From: Oryzias latipes
Lineage: Eukaryota > Chordata > Actinopteri > Beloniformes > Adrianichthyidae
Length of the DNA stretch: 64,000 nt
Direction: 5' to 3'
NCBI RefSeq assembly: GCF_002234675.1
Contig: NC_019881.2
Coordinates: 20,585,494-20,649,493, forward strand
Part shown: positions 26,599 through 38,500 of the stretch, one piece after another
Numbering within the stretch: position 1 is the first letter of the stretch
Layout of the letters: each line of letters starts with the position of its first letter
Notes under the pieces: generated by a model
What the model saw: the letters and a program-made list of their open reading frames with translations, nothing else
Told to the model about the DNA's origin: nothing
The model's database searches: none
Translations under genes and position numbers: made by a program

Positions 26599-29500
26599 GG
26601 GGGGGCTCAGCTGGACATCAACCCTGCAGTCCCCCCCCCCCACATCCTGTTGTTTTTTAGCCGTCACTCCACCCACACATCACCGCTGCACAAACAGACA
26701 CAACTTGTGTAAATAAATGTGTCGTTGTATTTCTTATAAGAGTCAACATAACTTAAATTACTCTCCAAACGACTCTCGTCTACACAGGAGGCGAGGAGGC
26801 GGGTCCATCCGATTGGACAACAACATGAAGGGATCCATCCGATTGGTCAAATGCATAAAGGGATTAATTTGATTTGTGAAATGGTGCATGCCCTTATAGC
26901 GCCTTTTAGCTTCCTCAAAGGCCCAACGTTCTTTACAGTCACAGTCCCGTCCACACATTCACACTGATGGACATCAGCAAAAAAAAAAAAAAACTACCAC
27001 CAGAGGTATGGTGGGGTTCGGTTTATTGTCCAAGGACACTTCGAGGTGGGACTCGAACCTGTAATGTTCAGATAAGAGGTCGACCGCTCTACTGCTGCAC
27101 CAAAGTAGCCCCCTTGCAGCATAAATACTTCAATCTGCCAGATTGCTTTAGCACATTTACGGTAACCATTTATGTTTGCATTATGCGTATTGCATAGCTT
27201 GATGGTGGCAGACATTTGTAAAGAACATCTAAATTGAATTTCTGAGTAAATCAGTGTGAATCAGGAGCAGATTTAGAAATGTTGTTTAGATAAGATCGTA
27301 TTTGTGACGTAGCAAATACGACGGGCGACAAGATCTCCGCTCTATTCTGATGGATCCACTGTCAGACAAACGGATCCATGAACGTCTTTGTTTTTCTCGT
27401 CTGAGCTGGAATCTGGATCAGAACTGGACGGCTGGATAGATCTGATATACAGCAGCTCGCCGATTTTATTGCTCCACTAATGTTAGTTTGGGCTGTAAGC
27501 TAGCAGGAGAGTGTAGCGTGGAGCTCTCTGTAACGGTGATGGGAAGTGGAGGCGGGGTTACTCTGCGCCAAAAATGCTGCCCACGATTTGGAGAAGAATT
27601 TTTAATAAACTATGTCCTAGAAAACGACACAGGTTTTTGAATTTTGCCTAAAAATTGAAAAATTGAAATTGAAAATAGATAGTAATAACAATATTAACAG
27701 TTTTATTTAACATAATGGTTAAAAGTCTCTCTCACTTTATTGTATTTTTTGTGCCAGTTGACACCAGACATCTTTCTGCAAAATAAAACAAGGATTTCTT
27801 TTCTATTAATTATATGAATAAAAGATGAAATAAAACAACAGTTTTGGTAATAAATAACTTGTATTTATTCATAATAAGGTCAATTAAAACACACACACAC
27901 ACACACACACATATATGTATATATCTTTATACTTCTTTCATGTATTTGTTCAATAGCTGGTTTTTGAGACAATTTCAAACTTTCTTATTTTTTTATCTTG
28001 ATCTGCTGAGCAACCAGAAAGTAGCTGAAGGCCTTTTAGTGATGAAATACATCTGTTTTTTCAGCATTTGTGTGTTTTAAATGTTATTTTTATGTAGAAA
28101 CCTGTCTGTTTATGAAAAATCCTCTCAGCATCAGTATTGAAGGTCTCTGTTTTTACCTCACAGTGTACGTTTATGTCTTTTAATAGAGAAGTAATCTGAA
28201 GATTGTGTTGGAACATTTCTGACAGTTTACACCATTGCAGTGCACACGATCCTAAATAAAGGTGCAGAAACTTTATACAAAGGAGGTGTGGTACTGTCGC
28301 TGCTTATCCTTTGTTTTCCTTTATCTAACGTTCCGTGGTATCCAGGCTGGGATGGACGTCAGGAATCCGGGTCACTGCGTTTTTTTTTCAATTCCCGTGT
28401 GGGAAGCGGCTCAGGTTTCTTTGGGAAGGTTTTCGCTCAGTCGGCTTATTTTGGCTGAGATCAGACGCAGATGTGGTTGCGCACCACGATAAGATGGGAC
28501 GGCCAAATGTTATTACTGTCTTTGTGACTGCATAACACACGCAGAGTTTTTATCCTGTTGGCGCCCCCCGCCTCCTTTATCCAGGCAGGCTGCCGCCCCT
28601 GCAGATAAAACGCAGACGGCAGAAGCCCTGCAAGGTCAAAACGTCTGGATTTTGGCGTTTGGCCGCTGAAGCAGAGCCTGTAGCTCAGGGCCGTTACCGC
28701 GGGTGATAAGTCACTGGTTGCTCTGCTACCCATCAGGCTTATCTGAAGGCTGGCGAGCGTTCTGTTTTCTCAGCAGTTAGATGTCGGATCCAAAGGAAAC
28801 TGGAACCTTTTCTTTACAGTAAGAGAGGAATATTACTCGTTTTTATTTTTTTAGTCCAGATTTTCTAAAGACATTGCGTTTGTCTGGTATTGTGAAGTTT
28901 TGCAAAACCTCATTCGTTGTGGTTAAGGTGCTTTACTCGGGTCCTGTGTCTTTAAGTCCCACCCCCAAAGAGCGTTGTCTTTCTGTTTGGTCAGCATCAA
29001 TGGTCAAAAATGTCCAAATCAGCAGCTCATGCTTCAACTGCAGGGCTTTTATTTTGTAAACACAAACTGCATTTGGATGTATTTCCATGGAGGTTTTTAC
29101 CAGAAAAGAATTTATCAGAATAACCAGAGTCACTGCACAGATCTTTGTTCTATTAAGTCATTGAATCAAACTGTGAGGCAGATTTTAACGAAACTGAACA
29201 AACATTTTTGTGCCGGCTGTTTGAAAATTGATCATGGAGGAAAAAAATTAATAATTGCGGCTTGTGTCCGGCTGGAATTCTACGACACCAAGACTTTCAA
29301 TTATTAGAATAGAGCTGTGAGAGACAAAGCCTGATAGATTTCCTCACTTTGACATTTCACATCAAGGCTCTTCCAGCTGTAGGGGGTGAACATGCGCTAG
29401 TAAACAGTAGAAAAAGAAGAAGAAGCCCATCCCTGCTTGTCCAGTGTGAATACTATAGCTGAAAACAAGGAAGACAATGTAGCGCGTTCAAAAACACGTT

Positions 29501-32500
29501 AGGCGCACATCTCATCCCTAATGTGAACATAGCAAACATGTTTTTGTGGCATTTGTCTGATGATAGACAAGGAACATTTAGCTCAAAATTGCATTTCTGA
29601 GCGTTCTTGTGTTCAGATCATTGTGAATCAAGAGCAGACGAAAAACTGCTATTTGAAAAAGATCGTATCTGTGTCAAGCTCCCTGCACAGAGAGCTCTTG
29701 GCAACGGGGAGGGGGCGGGGTGCTCCACACTAAGGTCCCGCCCACAATTTATTGCAGAAACTATGCCCTAAATAAACCGACACTATTTTAAAAAAAAAAC
29801 ATGTTGGCTAAAAATTTCGTAATCATAATTAAAAGACTTTGTGTGAATTCCAGGGTTGGATTTGTTTTGTCTACAAAGTGGTTGCACTTCTTCTTCTTCT
29901 CACCTTAACCCAGAAGGTCCAGTTTTAGCGGACAAATCTTTTCCCTAACTCTTGCATGTTTAGGTCTTGTCCACAGAAGTCTGTAAGTTGGTGTCTGCAG
30001 GCTTCTCTCGCTGTCAGATAACGCCGCCGATGCTCATTAAAGCTTCCCTGCCTTCCGTCCAGCGATAAGTGGAACACGTGCCGCTGATCTGTGACACTCC
30101 TGTGGCAGTTTAAGGTGAAGGCCCAGATCCAAATCCAGGCCGTACCTCACGGCATTGGTCCAGATAGGAATTCACGTGTGTGTTTACTTTATTAGTGTGT
30201 ACTGTGGTGTCATCAAAAAAAAAAGTACACATGGAGGATTTCAGGGCAAGGTACACACACACACTATGCAGGGAATTGACTTTGGAGCCTCCAGTATGGA
30301 TTTTTTTTTTCTCCACAACATCTGGTTCAGCTCTTAGGGAAAGTATTACATCATCATGCTTTCCTCAGTCTGCTAAAGTTTGACTGCTGAGAGTTAAAAC
30401 ATCTGCGCTCCAGGAGAGTTGCAGGAAAACCCTCACTGCTCTGAGACTCAGAGTTCATTCACTTACTGCCCTTTTTCAACTGTTGCTGAGGCTTTTATTT
30501 TGAAGGTTAAGATTAGTTTAACATGGTCTTTTAATCTTCTTTTTCACCTTTACTATATTCCTTAAGCGAACTGGTTGGTTGGTGGAATCTGGTCAATTAA
30601 AATATATATCTGTTGATGATGGAAGAATCGGTGGATTAAACTGCTTTTTATGCATTTATGTGTCTAGTGTTGCTGCAAAGTCCTCCAAAGCCGTAGGTGG
30701 CGCTGTTGAGAAAGAAAGCTGCCTGTTGTTTTGTTGTTACCATAACAGAGGACATCCCCCTTAGGGTTTCTGACTCCACCCACCTCCGTGTTTCTCAACA
30801 AAAGGAGCAAGTGGGCGGACCACAGTAAAGTGAGAGTTTTCTGACTTCACCCGCCAATCAAAAAAAAACAGAGTTTGAGAGTTTGAGCTCTGATAAAACG
30901 AGAGTTTGAACTCTGATAAAATCTAAATGTCTGAAATATGAGGTCATGATTTAAATAGTCAAACAGTTAAAGGTCATTTGACCCCACGCCCATGGTACAC
31001 ATACTTTAATTTCTGTTTGTTGCCCCTAGTGGTAATTTTAAGAACTGCGTCCTTTAAGGTCGGATCCAAATTGCTTCCCTTTAAGCAGAGAGATATGGAA
31101 AAATTGTGTCTTCAAATTTCGACAAAAATGGATTAATTCAAATGTGACTGGAAGCTCAAATGCAACTTCCTGTCCCTCATTCTTATCGACCGTATTAGAG
31201 AACTGGAGCAAGCGAGTTTGACATGAATGTCACATTTTTTACAGTACAGACGCCAACAATTTGGAGCCAGACAACGTCAGTATGCAGTGATTGGTGGACA
31301 TTTTTATGGCAACCACTCCCACCAATCAGGCTTGCTGAAAGGCCACACCCCTGGCAGTTGAATGTTTGGAACGTTGGACGTGGGGGCCAGCAGGCTCCAC
31401 CTACTTTTACTGAGGCATTTGATTGGTCCGTTTATACCTTGAATAACTCGAACTACTGAAAGAATATCATGAAAGTCGACAGCTGCCACCTTTAAACGTA
31501 ACCGGAAACGCCACAAAAACGGAGGTCAAAGCGCAAAACAACCAGAAAACCTCGACAGCAAAAAAAGGTGAACTATTCCAAACAAGTTAAATAACATTTT
31601 ACTCTAAGGTTGTATCCGAATTCCTTCACTATATAGTGCGTTTGCCCTTTTGTTAACTGCTGACCAAACCTACAACTCCGAAACTGAGTGCTCTAGAATT
31701 TTCCCAGAAGTCTCAGCGACTTTTGCTCGCTAGATTGGGAAATAAAGACCACAACGTGGATGACGCTGTCATCTACTTGATGCACAGAACCCTGCTACAC
31801 CTGGAGGAACCTGGAAGTACTGTTAGAATTAGAATCTTCTGCAGCGCTTTCAACACCATCCAACCATCACTGCTCAGGGGAAAGCTGGAAGGTGCTGGGG
31901 TTGACAACCAGCTGACCTCGTGGATTGTTGACTACCTCACCAACAGACCACAGTACGTGAGGCTCCAGGACCGAGTGTCTGCCCAGGTGGTCTGCAGCAC
32001 GGGGGCTCTACAAGGCACAGTGCTCTCTCCTTTTCTTTTGACACTGTACACATCAGACTTCCACCATGACTCAAACAGCTGCCATATCCAGAAGTTCTCC
32101 GATGACACAGCCATCGTGTCAGAGGGAAATGATCTGGAATTTAAGAAGGTGATCAGGGACTTTGTGGACTGGTGTGAACTCAATCACCTTCTTACCGTCT
32201 GGCATCAATGCCACCAAAACGAAGGACATGGTGGTCGACTTCCGAAAAAAAGGCTTCTCAGTCTCCCCCAGTGGTCATTCAGGGACTGGACATCGAGAGG
32301 GTGGATGTGTACAAGTACCTGGGCGTTCACATCAACAACAAACTGGACTGGTCAGACAACACAAGGGTCCTGCACAAGAAGGGCCAGAGTCGCCTCCATC
32401 TCCTTAGGAGACTGAGGTCCTTTGGTGTGTGTAGGCCACTACTCAACACCTTCTATGAGACTGTCGTTGCATCAGCAACTTTCTATGCTGTGGTCTGTTG

Positions 32501-35500
32501 GTGTGGAAGAATCAATGAAAGGGACAAAAAGAAGCTGGACAAGCTGGTGAAGAGAGCTAGCTCTGTCCTGGACTCAGTGGATTCTGTAGGTGAGTGGAGG
32601 ATGCTGACCAAGCTGTCCAGCATCCGGAACAACCCCTCTCACCCCCTGTATGCGACGCTGAGGACTATGAGTAGCTCGTTCAGCCAGAGACTGCTGCACC
32701 CCCAGTGCAAGAAGGAACGATACCGGAGGTCCTTCATCCCAACAGCAGTCAGACTATACAACAACACGGTCTAGGGCTGTTGAAACCGCTGCTGGTATTT
32801 ATCGCCATATTTAACTCGTTATCTATGACCTGTACTTTTACTTCCACCTCGTATTGTTACTATTTTTTTCTTACTCATTGCTACTTTGTTTTTCGTACTT
32901 TTCCAACTGCTATTTTTCTTGTTTTTGGCTGCTGTGACAACCTAATTTCCCTCCGGGGATCAATAAACTCCTATCTTATCTTATCTTTTTGTGAATAAAA
33001 ATGTGTTTTTTTTGTAATAAATGATCTTTAAAAAGCCGTGGATTCATAAATAGTTGTCATAAAAATGGTCATATTGATTCGATTTTGACTTGGTGAAATC
33101 GGTTGTCATATTCACCATGAAGGAAAAAAAAATAGTAGTGAGCATGGAGTCCGAATTGCTTTCAAAGTATGGGTTTTAGTAGTTAGGGGTCAGGGTAGAA
33201 TTTGGACACAGCATAAATGTGCTCAGTCAGATCTTCAGTCAGATCTTCAGTCAGATCTTCAGTCAGATCTTCAGTCAGATCTTCAGTCAGATCTTCAGTC
33301 AGATCTTGTGCTGCGTCACAGTCACTGTTCCTCCTTCAGCAGAACCTAGTCTATGTGGTCAAACCTGCCGATTCATTTTCTGACACACTACATTTGATCA
33401 CGTTGGACGTCTGCGTCGACGGCCTGCAGCCACATCAGTGTAAAAACCGGCTTCCTCTTTTGTTATTTTTAGGATTCTTTTATTTCGTTTGAAATCTTTG
33501 ACCGCTCTGAGCTTCTCTGTCTTTCCCCCCAGCTCTGGAACTCACTTCCCTCAGGTCTGCGGAACATGAACTCACTCCCACAGTTTGCTAAAAATCTGAA
33601 AACCCACCTGTTCAGAAAAGCATACCCACCCTAATTAATTTTATGATTACAATGTCTTGTTTGTTTTTAACTAATGTGTCTTTCTTTTAACTGTATTTTA
33701 TTGTTCTCTATCTGTAAGGCGACCTTGGGTGTCTAGAAAGGCGCCATATAAATAAAATTCATTATTATTATTATTATTATTATTTACACCCAAACCCGAG
33801 GCCTCAGGTCTGAAGAACCGACGTCCTGGTGGAAGCTCGGAGAGAACGAGCGTTTTCAGTCTGTGCTATGACGCTGTTGAACGCTTTGCCGCTGAGCATT
33901 CAGCAGCCATCCTCACCGTCCATTTCAAAAAAACTTCTTAAAAGCCTTTTTTATTTTCAGGCCTTTGAAACAGGATGAGACTCTGCTGGTGGTTTTTGTT
34001 TTTTTACTGTTTTCTTGTTTTGTTTTGCTTTTATTTACATTTTTCTGTCACTTATATACTTTTTATAATGAATTATTTTAACCTATTTCTTTAATTGTTT
34101 TGAGTTTTTATTGTACCCTTGACTGTGGTCATTTTATTAAAACTTATCTTCCTATAAGAGTTTCTGATGGTAAAGGAAAAGCAGAGCCTCCCCGCCGCAT
34201 TAATGCATTTATATTACTGCAGAATTCAGGATAAAAGTTTATTATCCGTCTATCCTCAACAGTAAAATATACCAAGACAACATTTTAGATTTCCCACCGA
34301 CCAACGTTCATGTGTAACAAATGTCCTGAGGAGGCGGGCGTTTGACATCAAAGGGCTCCATCTGATGGGTCAAATGCATAAAAGCTTCTATATCATGCTA
34401 GCTTAAGCTTTTCAGAGTAAACTACATCCATATAGAGGACAATAAATTACCTTTGACACACTAAAGAACACGTTTTTAAGAAATGTGACTTATTTTTGCA
34501 GCTCCTTTTTCCAAGAGATCGAGACGACTCGATCTCTGAGGCTCCGCCTTTCACTCTTCGCGGGCGCTGCCCACTTCATGACGTCAACCTAGAGTCGGCC
34601 TTGGCAGCGTGTCTGCGTCTCGCCCCACGAAAACAAAATAACATCCGAACTTTTGCAAAGATGGATGTGAATATTGTTCATGGAGAAAGTGTGTGTGTGT
34701 GTTAGTCTGTGGGGGCGGAGCTGGTAGTGCAGACTCTTCCTGGAAGGGGCTGTTCCTCGTTTTGTGAGGACCCACTTGTTTTGACCGCGAAGCCTCAGAA
34801 ATGGATCAAAAAAAACACTTTGGGGTTGTCATTTTGAGGAATTAACATTATAATACACTTAAAAGCTCAAAAAAGTTGATTTTTTGCATGACATAGGCCC
34901 TTTAAATACCTTAAGCTGCCATAAGATTCTTTTGGCACGTGTGTAAACATTTAAAGCAGGGGTCGGGAACCTATGGCTCGCGAGCCATATATGGCTCTTT
35001 TGATGGTCACATGTGGCTCGCAGACAAATCTTTAATTATAATTTTTTTCTTTCATTAGACCAGTCCTTCTCGGGCGCGATGCGATGCCAGAGGCGCGCAG
35101 TAGTGGCCGTGCTTGGAGAACAAAATCTGCGCCAGCGCTATCAGTTACTATTATCTATTATTTCCCAGAGTTTGTACCAGCCTGAAACCTGTGAATTGCC
35201 GTGCTCAAAACTGCGCGCTCCCGTCTCTGAGAAAGAGCGCGCAGATGCGGGGACGGGATGTGTGAGGAAGAAAGGGGGGGGGGGGGGGGGCGGCAGCAGG
35301 TGAATCGCGCAGGTATTGTAAAAACGTAAAATCCGCTGCCCGTCACTCACTGTGGCGTGTGAGTGTGTGTTTGGCTCCCCGTCTGCATGTGATCAATCTG
35401 TCTCACATCTACAGAACATTGATACTAACCTAAAATCACGTTTAAAGTCTCAACGCCTGCATGAAGCAGAAACTCACCACGTATCAACCAGACTAGACCA

Positions 35501-38500
35501 TCAGCAAAACTACCACGAGAAATACTCATCATTTATTAGCAACAGCATAACGATGTTATTAAAAAGAATCCACAGACTTATTGTACTTTAAAAATGTTGA
35601 AATTACATCAAATGCACACATTCACTTGTATATTTAGTTTTAAACATATTGTTGCGGACTGAGTTTAACTTGGCTGTTGGGCCGCGTTAAAAGTTCTGGA
35701 GTTCATTGAACGCATCGATCAAGTAGAAATCTGATTGGCCCTCAGTTCTGTCGGTCAGCCTGTTGTTAGGTAGTTTGGACCAATGGGGTTCAGCTATGGG
35801 CCGAATAAGGGTAATGGGAGAGCTGCAGCGGGAGCAGGGGAATATAAAGTTGGTAGAAGCGCTCTCGTTTCAGCGGGAGAGATTTAGGAGCTGCTGAATT
35901 GATTGTACGGCGTTTGTTGCGGTCTGCAGTAACCAGAATAAAGAACCTTAAAAGAGGTTAAGTCTCCGTGCCTCAGTGTGGGAAAGGGACGCTACATTAT
36001 TGTATGGCTCTTTTGAAATTACATTTAAAAATATGTGGCGTTTATGGCTCTCTCGGCCAAAAAGGTTCCCGACCCCTGATTTAAAGTAACCATTTATCGC
36101 ATTGTATGCCGTCTTTTGCGATATTGCACAGGTTGTCAATACATTTTGGGCTTTTTGTGGCGGCCTACTCAGAAGCGGAGCAGGATGAATCTTTGTCAAA
36201 CTTGAGCTCTTTAGAATCCAGAGTTCTGCTTCCATCGTGGCTTCAGTAAACAACCCCCCCTCCTCTGAACATCTGGTTCCGGCTCCGTCTCCAGACTCAA
36301 ACCCTCCAACATCCTTCTGCACCGTTTCTGTGCGACACCCACAGGAGCGTGACGGTAGTCTGTTGCTCCGCCGCCTCCCCGCCGTTTTTCACTCCCGCCC
36401 TTTGGGTTCTGTTTTCCAGCTGGAGGGTGTGGTTTGTCGCCGCCTTCTCATGGTCTGCGGGGACGAAGGGAACGCCTGTCAGAGGACTGCGTCCCTCCCA
36501 TGCGGCCTCAGACCGACCGGGAGCTTGTCAGCTTACCGTGGTTCCTATTGATCGATTGATTGATTAGTTTACCCTCTTTTGAATTGAGTTTCATCACAGA
36601 ATAAAGTTTCCCATGATGCTTTTGGTACTTCCTCGTCCTAACGGGATCCGTTTTCCTTTGTGGACATCTAAACGGGGGAGGAGGGGGGTTAGATGCCGTT
36701 GCTAGGAGACGCCCCTGGGAGGTAAAGAGTCATAAACTACAGTAAATGTTTGCTGGGAGCTGGATGTGCTGTGGTCCGTGTGCTTTCTGTCACACGTGTT
36801 CAACACCCTGAAATATTTACCAGGAGGAGCTTTGGATGACGACTTCTTCATCCTGGAAGCAAAAAAAAAAAAGAATAAACGATCTTCTGGTTCCTGCATG
36901 TGTAAATATTTGTCCTCTGCCTCCTTGTTTGATGGGTGGTGTGCGCACAAACACACACGCCGGGGCCCGTGAAGGGCCGCACACAGTGGAAGGAGGGCAG
37001 AGGTCAGCAGGAAAGTGTCGTCTTTGTGAGCGCGTAATCAGAGACGCGCGTCTGACATTCAGACGTCCTCGTTTCTTCGTCTCGGTTTCTCCTCACCGCC
37101 TCGTTCATGCACAGAATCATGGGAAAAAACCTTCATGAAAGCCAAGAGATGTTCTTTCAGTATTTCCCTTTTCCTGCTGATTTTTAAATCATCTAATCTG
37201 CTCTGAATACATCAAGAATTGAACTGAATGAACTGTTTTTTTTCCCCCTTTTTGTAACAATTTGTTTTTTCTACAGTAAAAAAATCCAGTTTTTTCGTAA
37301 GAAATTATTTGAAGTAAACAAATGAACATTGGTGAAATTAGGCGCAACTAAGATTCTAATATAATATTCTAAATGTTTGTTTAATCACTGACCTGATTTA
37401 TTTTTTAAAATCAGTTAAATGACCCATTCTGATTTGAAAAAAAAACGTTGTTTTTGTGTAATTTTCTAATGTTGGAGGACATATTTTTTAATATTTTTGT
37501 ACCAGTAATGTTAGGTTGGGGTGTGTGAGGCTGTAAGCTAGCAAGAGAGCATGTAAACAGAGAGCTCTCAGCAAAGAGAAAAGGTAGGGGGGGCGGGGTT
37601 GCTCCTTGCCAATTGTCCCGCCCACAACTCAGAGGTGAATTTCTAATGAACCCCTTCCGCTCTGCAGAAACTATGTCAGAGAAAACGACTCAGCTTTTGA
37701 ATTTTTGGATAAAAACGGCTCCACTATAAGGAAAAGACCACTGGAAACGCTTTGAAAAGAGATCAACAGATGGTAGGAGGGGAACTTCACAGTAGTGTTG
37801 AGTTTTATCCAAAAGGTTTTCTCTTCTTTGCTGCTTTTACATTTGCAGAAATGACCAAACTCTGTGGTTTTGGTCATCCGGTGAACTCAAAACCGTCTCT
37901 TCTGTTCTTTTGGGATCTGATGCATCTACAGTAACGTGAGGAGAAAAAGAATGAAACCCAAAAACCAGAATGATCAGATTTATTTAAGCTGTTTTAGTGT
38001 CGACTTCACTCAGGACTTTTGATCTGTTTGTCCTGTTTTCCTCCTGGCTTCAAAACAAATATTTTGAGTGAAAAATACTGTAGATGTACGACAGTTTTCT
38101 GACAAATAATGATTAAATGTTCAGTAGAAGCAAAATACATTTATTTTACTTTATTTTTGGACTTTTCTTTTTTAGTCATGGACCCCTTTAGGTCCCTTCA
38201 GGATCCACAAGGATTTCTGTTCTGCTGTAAAAGAACATTAAAGTCTTGTTTTCTATTAGAAGATGACAACAATTTCTGATTTATCTGCAAATAAATTAGA
38301 TTTACTGCAAAAGCTTTTAGGCTTTAAAAATTTTCATTTTTTTGTGATCCTGGAGATTCTATAGTTAGTTTTTGATGATTTCTGAAAACAAAAAACTTTT
38401 ATTTCTTTAACAAAAACACAAGACGAAAGGCTTTTCTTTGCAGACTTTGTTTGACTCATAGAGTCTAACTGGATTTTCATTCATTCATTAAGGATTTGTT

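Larger units (their letters stand above)
34957..36078. mobile_element. Non-autonomous hAT transposon with exact 8-bp target duplication
   Basis: The ends are inverted copies of CAGGGGTCGGGAACCT (left 34957-34972; right end closes GGTTCCCGACCCCTG at 36078). Subterminal GGCTCTTTTGA words occur in opposite orientation near both ends. The flanks are identical 8-mers ATTTAAAG (34949-34956 and 36079-36086), diagnostic of hAT transposition. No transposase reading frame is present. The 1122-bp length includes a 347-bp LTR-like insertion and a 17-nt G run. Confidence 0.92.
34320..36130 (+). mobile_element. Family E copy broken up by later insertions
   Basis: E-type words appear in order but far apart: GGGCTCCATCTGATGGGTCA and AATGCATAAA (34354-34385), CTTAAGCTGCCATAAGATTC (about 34911), then CGTCTTTTGCGATATTGCAC (36110-36130). 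Between them lie a family D element, and a complete hAT element that itself contains an LTR. This gives a relative order of insertion: E, then hAT, then LTR. Confidence 0.55.

Noticed and set aside
27038..27110. Possible tRNA gene on the minus strand
   Set aside because: Only the A-box-like and B-box parts match; the cloverleaf is degenerate and it continues into a SINE body.
33224..33307. Possible serine/arginine repeat protein
   Set aside because: The frame exists only because 12 is a multiple of three; it is a simple minisatellite in LINE debris.
35650..35996. Possible intact endogenous retrovirus
   Set aside because: Only one LTR-like segment is present, with no internal gene and no second LTR.
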